In this document: piece after piece, positions 39,629 to 50,900 of the stretch
How positions within the stretch are numbered: position 1 is the stretch's first letter
Layout of the letters: each line of letters begins with the position of its first letter
NCBI GenBank assembly: GCA_948470475.1
Contig: OX419341.1
Span: forward strand, 16,680,475 to 16,744,474
Direction: 5' to 3'
Length of the DNA stretch: 64,000 nucleotides
Origin: Galaxea fascicularis
Taxonomy: Eukaryota > Cnidaria > Anthozoa > Scleractinia > Euphylliidae
Translations under genes and position numbers: made by a program
The notes under the pieces: generated by a model
The model's input: the letters and a program-made list of their open reading frames with translations, nothing else
Database searches by the model: none
What the model was told of the DNA's origin: nothing

Positions 39629-39721
39629 TTAAAAAAATATTGAAAAAGTACTTTTTCTTCTACCACAATCAGCACAAATGCGAATGGTACATGAATTATT
39701 ACTTAAATTTTTTTGGTTTAT
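39629..39721 (-). other. In-frame CxxC tail behind the RING stop codon
   Basis: Directly after the RING gene's TAA the same frame stays open for 30 codons and contains IRICADCGRRKSTF, a second copy of the CxxC-basic motif at the end of the RING protein and in the zinc-ribbon ORF at 30244. Either the gene was recently shortened or the stop is sometimes read through. Confidence 0.45.
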
Positions 39722-40231
39722 TTAAGGTATTTGAAAACTATTACCAAATAATTTTCTTTTTCTTTTATTACAATATTCACAATATGAAACTAATACTTTT
39801 TGTCCATCTCTTCTTGTAACAAATTTTATTGAACCTTCACGGTGAGGTGTATTTTTTTTTTCATTGTGGCAATAGGTTTCAGGTATTTTTTTTAAACTTC
39901 TACTATATTGAATATAATTATTACTATTAAAATTTCGAAATATAATTTTTATAATAAATAAATTTAAATTATAAATATCATGAAAATAAATAGTTGAATT
40001 TTCATACTGATTATCTTCATACTGATTATCTTCATAATCAATATCTCTATCATTTTCACTATAACTTTCCACAATTTGAGTTCTACAATGAGGGCAACAT
40101 CCCCTTCCATATCTAGAGTTTAACCATTGTGTCATACAAGAGGAATGAATAACACATTTACATTCTTGACAACCTTCATTATCAGTTGCGAATGGTAATT
40201 CTTCTGATTTACATATGAGACAAGTATTCAT
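39722..40231 (-). CDS. RING-type protein with C-terminal zinc-ribbon-like motif
   Basis: 169 aa from ATG 40231, which follows TATATTAT; the frame is open further upstream but without such a signal. The N-terminus holds a RING finger: CLIC, then CQECKCVIHSSC and CCPHC, with the cross-brace Cys/His pattern of E3 ubiquitin ligases. An acidic tandem DNQYE repeat links to a C-terminal segment with YCHNEKK and SYCEYCNKRKRKLFG, resembling the DUF5679-like ribbon. It may mark host proteins for degradation; inferred. Last gene before the right TIR, opposite in direction to its neighbour. Confidence 0.75.
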   Translation of the reverse strand: MNTCLICKSEELPFATDNEGCQECKCVIHSSCMTQWLNSRYGRGCCPHCRTQIVESYSENDRDIDYEDNQYEDNQYENSTIYFHDIYNLNLFIIKIIFRNFNSNNYIQYSRSLKKIPETYCHNEKKNTPHREGSIKFVTRRDGQKVLVSYCEYCNKRKRKLFGNSFQIP

Positions 40232-40343
40232 ATAATATATAATATATATATTTTTTTTAATATTGTAAAAACTGAAAACGGACATATGGATTTTACTTTG
40301 GTAATTACATGAAATTTTCCATATGGATATTAAATAAACTCCC

Positions 40344-40670
40344 TAAAAAATGCCTATGGAAATTTCCATAGGCATTTTTTTTGCTTTGTCAAAAATCCCC
40401 TGTGGGGATCCTCTGTGGGGAAATTACGTTTAAAAAAAGAAAAAATTGAAAAAAATGATCCTTGGTTGCCGATGCGCATTAAAAGGTTTTTTACTTTGTA
40501 ATTACGTTTAAAAATTGAAAAAAATGATCCTTGGTTGCCGATGCGCATTAAAAGAAAATTTTTTACTTTGTAATTTTTTCCATTTAAAATTCCATTTAAA
40601 AATTTTTAATTTTTAAAAGAAAATGTGTTTTTTAAAAAAACTGGCCCAGAACTCTCATTATCTATCTACT
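40344..40670 (-). repeat. Right terminal inverted repeat, 327 bp
   Basis: Mirror of the left repeat, with the same tandem duplication and the same 36-bp palindrome at 40345-40380. The element ends CTATCTACT at 40670, immediately followed by the target duplication ACTGTC. Confidence 0.95.
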
Positions 40671-40676
40671 ACTGTC

Positions 40677-41901
40677 CACGGAAATCTCACGGCGTGCTCC
40701 TTTGCTAATAAGAGTGGACCTTCAGCACACATAGCACAGTGACACCTTAAGTCTTCCAGTGAGCAGTGGCTCGGTAACGATCAGCTAGGTCGGTAACACA
40801 TGCTGACTGCAACGAGTATCAATCCCGTCGGAACAAAGAAAACTAGAAGAATATTTCAACGTATCACGTTGTGGCATTACTTCGGAAAGTGAAACGTCGG
40901 AAAATCGATATTGATCGTCGCCATATCGAATTCAACTGAGTAAGTGAGAAATTGGTATATCTTGAAAAATCGATATTGTTCGTTGATTTATCGATTAGTT
41001 TACATCTGATCGTTTATACGCTTTGGGTATCCACGACTAAAAAAATGCCCTTTGTCTCAGCCAATCAGCGTTCAATAATTTTGTCCTTTATCGATTCTGA
41101 TTGGTTCTGCGCGCGCATATTTATCGCGTAATTGGCGCGCGATCAAGTGGGTGTGTGCAGGTGTCCAATTACAACTTTTTGTAATAGATACCTGTAATAC
41201 GAGAAGTCGGAGTTTCAAAAAACACGTGCGCGCGTCGGGATAAAAAGAAGCATATAATTTTCTTCTTTTGTCATGCAATATACTTTCACGAATTTGTATT
41301 CAAAAACCTTTGTATTTTTAATTTTATCCCGACGCGCGTAAGTGTTTTTTGAAACTCCGACTTCTCGTATTGGACACCCACGCCATTCGCGCGTCAATAT
41401 ACATGCACTGTAATGACTTCCTTCATAATGTTTTTCTACTGTTTGCAAGACTTCTTAATCTCGAGATTTGTTATTGATACGATTAATTAGTGACTGGACT
41501 GAGTGGAGTACAATTCGGAGAGTAATCGTGCTCGTAATTTCAAATTACTCGCTCGATTACTCCCTACTTATCGGATAGCCACCCTGCAGTAATAAAGCAT
41601 GAATTGAACAAATCATAGGCCTATTGACGATTCAACGCATCATACACAGTAATCTCTCTTAACTCCAATACTGTTCCAGCTTTCTTCAGTACACGAATCC
41701 TCCTTCCTTGTGACCCTGGGAGGGACTGAGGGATAGAAATACACCTCCCTCCTACCAGCCCCTCCTACCATCTTGTCGCGTCTGTGCAGCGAGCCGAGGT
41801 TGTCAGCGGTTTCCTGTTGTAGTCGTGGACTGTTTTAATTTTATCGCTTATTTTCCCTCGCGGAAGAAGAGCCCTAAGTGTGCAGTCAGGGCTCTAAAAA
41901 T
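40677..41901. other. Upstream region of the PPM1H-like gene, with a foldback repeat
   Basis: Contains an inverted repeat of about 50 bp (41197-41246 with 41321-41371; GAGAAGTCGGAGTTTCAAAA and complement), a MITE-like foldback. The rest, up to the ATG at 41902, should hold the promoter and 5' UTR of the phosphatase gene. No TATA box is obvious. The Polinton ends 1.2 kb upstream of this ATG. Confidence 0.5.
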
Positions 41902-44900
41902 ATGAGCTTAAATGGCTTCCAGCGAATGCTAAATATTAACCCAGCCCGTGCGCTTGCCTACTTTACGAACGTAAATTCAGACCGACGCCTGGGCTTTCGA
42001 GTGTACGATGATATGTTGGAGCAGAAGTACGAGTACAGACGACCGGAATTTCTTCAACTCGACGAAGAATCTGAACAAGCCGCCTCAGATCACGACTCAA
42101 GACCGATCATTATTCCACACAGGGAATTACCTTTTAACGCTGGATATGCTGAGTAAGTCGAATGCATATCTGTGGATTTCTTCCTCCTTATTAAATTAAC
42201 TTGTCCCTATCTTGAATGAGAATGCATACGCTTGTGTTTGAGCTCCTTTATGACTCAACTTACCACTGTTTATACTGTACATCGCAGATCTTCTCTTTTT
42301 GTTTACAGTAACGTAAGTTTTTCCTTAGAAAATGCGACAGTTATGACCTCATTTCCTCGTTGAACTTTCATATCATAGTGGGTAAATATTTTGACATTGA
42401 TCGGTGATCAATAAGGTCTTCCCAAGCTGAACTGAAACAGTCATCATTATTGCGGAAATGGTATTCGTCGCTAATGGTTGAATAGCTGAATAATGTATGA
42501 AATTGGTTTTCTACTGACTCCATTGTGGAATTGATAGATCGGGGGTTAAAAATAACCATATAACTGTAACAGGGAAGAGTTTGGTGTTTGGATATGCCAA
42601 GGTGCATATTTTTTTACTGATCATGTAAAAAGCATATGAGCATGTACATGTATGCGAAAATTACCTCACTGCCCAGAGCTCCACGTAATTTTTGGTATTT
42701 TTTTCCGCTTATATATTGTGTGTAAATGAAGTTGAAATCCAAAAGAAAAATGTATATTACTGGGAAGGATGCCACCCACAAAGTAGTAGACTGAAACTTA
42801 TTGCTGAAACGTATTGCTGATATAGAGGGAATTTGCTGCCCATAAATTTACTTTTAGACTTGTTAATACTGTCAGAGTATGAAAATTTTTCACAAAAGAT
42901 GCACTCTTTGAGTGCAATGTGCAATCAAGATTCTTGAATTTTATGAAATTTTTTTTTAATAATGTCTTCTGTTCTGAAACACCATCCTCAACCTGCATCT
43001 TCCCTTCCTTTAACCTTTTCTTAGCATGCTGGAGTTCCTCCAGAGTAAAAGGCTCAGTTGAGATCTCCAGATCACTGAAAAGCTGCTGATTTGGGGTTAC
43101 ACTTTCTTCTCCTCTCCCTCTCCCTCCCACCATACACATTGCCTATAATAATGGTGTTTAAGCCTTTAAAACCTGAAATCAAAATTTAAATTATCAGTTG
43201 TTGCTCCTAAACATGAATCCTACAGAAGTAAAAGGGAGAAATTGTTAAAATATTAAGCAAATTAATCTTGTGTGATCCATCTTGTGACAAGTACTGGCAT
43301 ATACATATAACATTTTCAAGGACTGAAAAGGGCTTGAAAATGATACCTACACTGTGGGAGGTCATGGAACATCCTGAAAATCTGTAAATTCAGTCAAGTT
43401 TTCTGAAAAGAGATATTAAATAGAAGCCAGATGAAAAGATCCAACAACTGAAAAAAGGACATACCATGTATTATGGGTCCTGGGAATTCTGAGGTTTGTA
43501 AAAGTCCTAGAAAACATCTGGACACTTATTTCTGAAAAAGGGTACAAACCCTGTAAAATGCCAAGTGATATGCTTTCAGTTATGCAATTGCTTAACTTTC
43601 AAACACAAAAGAGATGTGACTTTTGGGTAAAATGGGAGCTTTATTGTTCATGCAGGCCAAGCAAAGCAAGTACGTGATACAACTGGAAGCAACAAATCTC
43701 TTATGTTGTAAGGGTGCAAGGTGATCAGGGTGAACTGAGTGAAGCAACAGTTTGACATGAGATTACAACTGAATCATTCAGCAATTAACTATCCTTTCCA
43801 TAAGTAGCAATAAACATTTTCATTGTACTTATACATATTTAGCCTATAGATTGTGATCCCTTCAATTTTTGTATATTTTTATTCAGAGCCATTAATGCAG
43901 GAAAAACACCAAAGAAGAATGAAGACCAATCAGTCGCAGGAATGTTTTGCTTGAATGTAAGAAAGTCCACTAATGGACCAGATGGCACTGGAAGTCCAAC
44001 ACATGTCGCTCAGGTACAGTGTAATAATATATTAACAACGCTAGTATTACTTTATCATGTTATTTGTTGGATGTGGCTTTTGTTCTGCTTCCTTGCACCC
44101 ATTCAGTGATTCTTCAAAAGTTTGGCAAAGTGCAAACCAGCAAAAAAACAAAACAAAACAAGACACCAAGGCATTCTTGACTAAATAAATTGAAGGCCAC
44201 ATGCAAAAAATCAGGCACTTCTGCTTAAAAGAAAATTGACCTAAATCGTCACTTTATAGGAGACTTTTCCACCAGCCTCTTCAGCTGAATAAGACATTAA
44301 GAAATTATTGTCAGAGGGTTAAGCCTTCAAACCCTGATATCAAGCTCTATATAATACTAACTGTTCACCTTCCATATAATTTATATACATTCAAATCTGA
44401 CCTAATTGTTATCAATTCATGGAAATGAAATATTAACCCCTTAACCCCTAAGAGTGACCATTGCTTAACTTCTCCTTGTGCTAACATTGCTCAATCAAAC
44501 ATAAACAGTTCAGTACCAAGGTTGTCGGGTACTTTTGAAGTAGACAGGGATAACATGCTATTTTTCTTAAACAAAGCAGCTGCTGGTCTTACTCAAAGCA
44601 TGCAGGAAAATTCCTGTTGTCCCAACCCTTATAAGGACAGCTTTATGGGTTGAATACTTTCCTTCATTTCTTGAGTCATCCCCCACCCCACCCCCCTCCA
44701 CCCTTGCGCCACAGAATTTTTACCGATAATTTTCAGCGAAGAAATTACAGTGAATTAATACACTCAGTTCTGTCAGTACACTGTTTTAGAAACAGACAGT
44801 GTAATGACAAAGATGTTCTTGATTGATGCAGTTGTTTCATTAGAAGTTGATTACAAAAATTCATTAAGTTGCCACCTACTGTACTTTGGTTGGCTCAGTT

Positions 44901-47900
44901 AGCTGTTCTCAAAAAAATTATCGAAACCCCTGCTGAAGTAAAAACTTTTTCTGCAGACAAAGATCCCTTATGCATATTTTGGTGTCTTTGATGGCCATGC
45001 TGGTTGTGGTGCAGGTCTTATGGCTGTCAATCAACTTCACATTCACATCATGGAGAAACTACAAGGAATCAGAGAGCTGTTGGCTTATGAGAGTGATGAA
45101 AAGCTTGCAATGGCAGATGAGTTAGCTGAGGCTGTTGTCTCATCAGTGACAATTGACAGTCTGGTTATTGGCACTTTGGAGGAAGCTTTCTTTGAAATGG
45201 TAAACCATCCTACAATCACGGACAAAACCTGTGGAGACAATTTGTTTTCAGACATATGAAGGTGTCCCTTTTCACCCCTCTCTCACCTGTCTCCCCCTCC
45301 TTTTCAATGTTGGTGCATCTTTTTTACAACGATATATTTTCCAATAAAAAATAACCCACAAAACAACGTTGACAGAGGGAAAGGGACAAGGCTGTGCTCT
45401 AAGAAAAGTAGTTGGGCGCCCAAACCTCTAAACCCTTGAAATCCAGGGCACCCAGCATAAACGTTTGGTGCAAAAACTAATATTTCCTGGTCGCCCAATG
45501 GCAAACGTGAGTCGCCAGGGGTGACTGGGTGCCGCTAGAGCACAGCCCTGATTTTGCTCACTGGTATTTGTGGCTTACTTTCCTGGGTGAATAAATTCAT
45601 AGGGAATGTAATGGCCCATGTACGGGGTCTGTCAGTTTTGTTTTGTGATGGCAGGTTAGCAAAGCTCCTCGAGCACAGTTGTTCAATAGCTGGCTAATGT
45701 GAATCTGCAATTTATTGATAGGTGTTTAGTTTTGATTTCATCCATTCAAAAATGATTTTGAAGCCAGTTTTAAGTGTTAGTGAAAAAATGAGATGCTTTG
45801 TTGGAAACTGAAGGATGAAAGTACAGTAGTTTGGAAAAATCTGTTTCATTTAAGGGTAATTAAACCTCAATCGAAGTTTACAGCAACTCTGTCAGTATCA
45901 ACTGTTATAATCATGCCTTGCAGAGTTGTCAGCTCAGAAGAACTTCACATTGCGCAATATTAATTTTGTTGCAGAGCCAGGGATGGTCAAGACATGAAAC
46001 CAATACTGATATTGTTCCCCAGCCTTTGATATTGCTCACCTTTACCAAATGTCAGAAAACATCACGAAATGCAAGAATGCAGAGCATCTGTAGTGACTTT
46101 CTCACTCATTTGTCAGGAGCTCAGTGATGTTTGACTCAGTACTTAACAGCAGTCATAATGGGGATGATTATTTTATTTACCTGAATCAATAGGGTTCAAT
46201 GACATTGAAATCATGAACAGTAATTGATCAAGTAATATTGAAATGTATTACTCAGGATGAGCAGATCAGAAGAGAAAAGGTAACTTACAGGATCGATGGA
46301 GGTTGTACCGCCTTGGTGGCACTATTTCTAGGAAAGAGGCTGTATGTGGCTAATGCAGGAGACTGCAGGTAAGATGACAAAGTATATCTGTATGGCTTGG
46401 GTTGTTCATGTTGTAATCTTGGACAAAACTACTTGAGAAAAACAAACCTCTTTTGAATCTGAAAACTCTTTTCCAGTACCATTATACAGTGTGTACAGTC
46501 ATGCTAAAGTAACTTCTCATTGACCCCTCCCCCTTTTCAAGGTTAAATAATAGGAGGCAACCATTGTTAGGGAAACTTTTAGGGAGTACAAAGAATGTTG
46601 ATTTGAGGGAAGGAGGCTTTGAAACTTAATTGCCTCAACAGTTTTGTCCAAGATTGTTGGAATATTTGTGCACTTACATGGGACACTTTTGACAATTGGT
46701 CAGTGACTCAGTTGCCACTAAATTGTTTAGATGCAAGTTATGATTGAGTCTAGTCATGTAAATTTTCTACTGATTAATTGCCTTGAATACACCACAGAGA
46801 TCACAAAACGGAACCCAGCAGATTAACAATAAGAGAAAGTTCATTGGGACATGCAGAAGTCTCTGATCAACTAATTAATAATGATGATAATAACCAATAT
46901 TAATAACTATTAATAATGATAATGATGGCAATGATAATAATGATCGTGATGATTCATGATAATGATGACGAAAAAATAAGGTGGGGGTTTTTATGGCTCA
47001 CCCCAAGATACACTGTAATATTTTTGGCATTACACCATGTTTACCTGACACGTTTTGGTGTTTAGAACCAGTCTTGCACTGCCAGTATTGATAACAAGCA
47101 GGGTAATCAGAGCTTTTTCTTCTCATAATTGGTTTGATTTTCTTGGAATTTCTTTGTTTTACCAGAGCAATTGTGGCACACAAGGGAAAAGTAATTCCCT
47201 TGTCAAGAGATTTTACTCCTGAGACAGAGCGACAACGACTTCAACTTATGGTAAGGATGGTTCTTTCCTACATGTAGGTTAGTACCTCCTCTGTTAGCTT
47301 CAATTATTTCAGATTGTTCTTATGCAACCAACCAATATTGAGTTGTATTAGCCCAGGCAAGATTAAGTATTCAGTTGTACACAGTTATAAGACAATATCT
47401 CACAAATTAACATGTCTGTGTAAGCTGAAAGCCACATATAGGGCACTATGGCCATGAGGTAGCAGGCGGTACGCCTTAAACCGACCAAATGTGGCCTTGA
47501 TTCAGCTATAGGCCTCATCAGCATGGCATAGCTAATACCTTGGCTCAAGTTCCAACATTTTGTTGTGGAAGAATGTTAAGTTTTAGCACCCCATGTTACA
47601 TTTAGATGACATGTACATTGTAGATGTTACATATAGATGTACAAGTTTTTGACTGGTCACCCTGATTTGCTGCTGATCAATGATTTTGTCCAGCTATTAA
47701 CAATATTGAATGACATAATTATAGCCACAGAATCTAAGGGCGCTTTCCATTTGTCAGAAAGTTCTGGCCAGCCAGACCGGTCATTTTGAAAATGAAATAG
47801 GCTTCTTCGGGGAGTTTTTGCTAAAACAACATTCCTGCTATAAATACTATGTAGAAATAAACTGATCTGTTTGGACAGTTCTTATTAATAGTGGAATTCT

Positions 47901-50900
47901 CTTTACAAATGAACTGGCCTGGTCGGCCAGTTCTGACTAATGGTAAGTGCCCTAAGTTACACATAATAAATGTCAATGTCATAATAGGTGTGAATGTCAT
48001 TGTTTCATTGTTAGAATGTTAATGTTCAAAACCAAAGGTACATACAGCCTCTTTGTGCATTTCACTGTCACATTGTCATTGACACTGTAAACAAAGTCTA
48101 ATACAGCTGTGAGGCAGCTGGCACTGATCTACAACTCTAAGAAGAAGTAAGAAGATAAATCGTACCTTACTTTTTCAGAGCTAGTTTCTAAATTCTTTGA
48201 TAACTTGTTTCTGTGGTTGACTATGGCTGCTCAGAAGCTATGTAATTTAGTGGCTGTCTGCTCAGGACTTATATTGTATACATTATCAGATTATACACAT
48301 ATAATTCATGTACACCACAGTTGACAAACAAGCATGGATGTTTTGTATGTAATGTATGTGTCAAGGATTTAGTCCAAGTCAAACCACCTTTTTCTCCTTG
48401 CAGGCTTATCAGAGGCCTCAGTTGTTAGGAAATGACTTTGGAAGGCTAGAGTTTCAACAGAGGCCAAGAAAAAAGCATGTTGGACAACAACTTTTATACA
48501 GAGATAGGCATATGACAGGATGGTATGTTAGGTTCATTCATTGCACCGCACTTCATTCATTCATTACGGTAGTTGTGTTGGCGTTTTGTCAGATTCAATG
48601 TACAGTTAAAGAGACTGAACTCTGACTCTAAACTGCTGAGTTATTCTGGAATTGGCATTCTTAAATACAATTAGAGACCAGAAGAGCCACTTTTATTGGC
48701 AGATAACTTGTGCAACAGCACATCAATCATGCTGTACAAATTTCTTTTCACCAGTGAAAGTCAAGGATTTTGTGTCCCATTTTGTTGGCAATAGACCACT
48801 ATGATCTCCAACGAAGTGGGATCCACTGGGCCTTTGTCTGCCAATTTCGACATTGAACCTCGCATTATTCACCAGCTCATATACATGTTCTCAAGACTGA
48901 AATTGTTAGTGACAATCTTATGCAACTTATGGCAGAATTCATTGATCAGTCCAACACGATCTTATTTAACCAGCTGCTCTCTCTGGATCGATTCTCAGCC
49001 CCTGTTTTAGGAATAGGGGAATTGAGCCCGTGCTCACCCCCCCCCCCCCCCAACCTGTATCTGTATCATCGATTCAAAACTTTTTACAATATTTCCAAGG
49101 AGTACACGGAAGTGGTGAGGTTTATGAACTTAAAGTATAACACGTTCTTTAATATGACATAAGTGAATTTAATTGCATCCATTTGCCACTTGGAAATCCG
49201 AGTGAAGGCCAATATGGCCTCTAGTTGTCTTTTATCGACATCTGACAAGCGCCATTTTTTAACGCAGAGGACTGCATATAAAATATAGTTATTTCAAGCT
49301 GGAAATAAAGAAAGTAGATGGCTTTATTATTATAGGGATCGTGCTGTTTTTCTGTGTGAGTAAAGAGCATCACAAACTTGTATTTTCGACAGGGCTTTGA
49401 AGACGGTCACTGAAGACGACGCCAGAAAGTTTCCCATGATTAATGGTGAAGGAAAGAAGGTATGTATTATCCTACAAAGCCATAAGTTAACCGAAAATCC
49501 TGATTAGATTCACACCATATAATAAGAAGTCAAAATCAGATTCAAACTGGTGTTCTTTGAAATCAATGCGATTGAAGACCTAAAGTAATACGCGAGTTTG
49601 GTTTTCGTTCGCATTCTCGTCCCCAGAGCTCACGATCCTTCTGGCCTGCGGCAGAAATCGAGAGCTCTGGCTGGTTCCAAACCACGAAGTCGGTGAATCA
49701 CGGACTTCCGGCTCTTTTACGCCAACTCAGAAGTTTGAAACAATAGTGGTTGCCAACGGCCACAAAAATGCACCTTCACTGCGACTGCGCATATTTCGGA
49801 ACTGGCCAGAACACTCGATTTCTGCCGCAGGCCAGAAGGATCGTGAGCTCTGGGGACGAGAATGGTTTTCGTTCGGTGCCGTTTGTTTTTCAGTACATTG
49901 TGGACTTCTTTAACTGTTGATACAGTCAGTGGTTTCCTCTTGCGGACGTGCTCAAGGGCTGAACAGTCTTTATCCTCGGTCAGTCCATGCAAAGACGTTT
50001 CCAATGTTTTCATGCCCGAGGGGTTTGTCATGGCACCATAGACTTTTTATACATATTGTCGTCCTTGGCTGGTACTTGCAATGACTTACCTTCCTAGTTC
50101 TTAGCGGTCGCTTAATATGTTTCGTTGCGACTTTTCTTAAATTTGTAACGTCGGGTGTTTCCGAAAAAGTTTTCCCGACTTCGCTCATGGGGTTATTTCC
50201 TTTTTCGGGCGTTTTGTATGTGGTCTGTGCAGATTTCCTCGCAACTGGAGAGGCCTCAAGATGTCGCGAGAGTACAACACGTGAAATTTCGCTACTATCT
50301 TAACGAAGATAATAATTTATGTGTATTATCTCGGTACTCGACTCGAAGGTCGATGCACGCTTCTCGAGCATAGATACTCGAAGTTTTCGAGTTACGACTC
50401 GAGACATTGGAGTTTCAAGGGACTTCAATTTTCTTTTTCTGGGTACTATAACTCGTTCTAAAGGGCTAATTAAATAGAGGATATTACACGGTGGCGAGAA
50501 GATATGAATTTAATGTTCGAGTGGCAAGAACAATATCTCACTCGTTCGCTACTCTCACTCGTGAGATATTAGGGACCTTTAGATTTGAGTACGAGTACGA
50601 GATCGAATACGAGTACGAATTTCTAATTCAGTTCAAACCAGTAACCTCCCCTGGACCCTCACTCTTCCTTGGTACTTACCAGTAAGATGCGGAGATTGTA
50701 GAAATAAGACTGGTGTCACTAGTGATCATCTTTAGCACGCGAACAGAATTTGAAAAGTCGTACTCGTACTCGATCTCGTACTCGTACTCAAAATCTAAAG
50801 GTCCCTATTGTTCTTGCCACGAGAACGTAAAATTAATATCTTCGAGCTAACGTGTAATTTTCTTTTTATTATATAGACGTGAGTGTTTTACTGGGATTTA

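Larger units (their letters stand above)
22969..40670. mobile_element. Complete Polinton/Maverick (adintovirus-like) element, 17.7 kb
   Basis: Starts AGTAGATAG and ends CTATCTACT, flanked on both sides by ACTGTC (22963-22968 and 40671-40676), the 6-bp duplication typical of Polintons. TIRs are 327 bp. It contains polymerase B, integrase, adenain-like protease, double jelly-roll capsid, penton and packaging ATPase, all open, plus eleven further ORFs. Genes from 23,298 to 35,406 run on the - strand, three run on the + strand to 39,612, and the last is on the - strand. The gene set fits a virus able to form particles and integrate. Apparent TIR identity and open frames indicate a very recent insertion. 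Base composition is clearly more AT-rich than the flanking gene. Confidence 0.97.

Noticed and set aside
41878..41901. Upstream GTG as start of the phosphatase
   Set aside because: Eukaryotic genes start at ATG; 41902 is the first in-frame ATG and gives a protein of family length.
45200..45259. Extension of phosphatase exon 3 into the following bases
   Set aside because: A GTAAAC donor at 45200 fits the phase of the next exon, and the extension has no family similarity.
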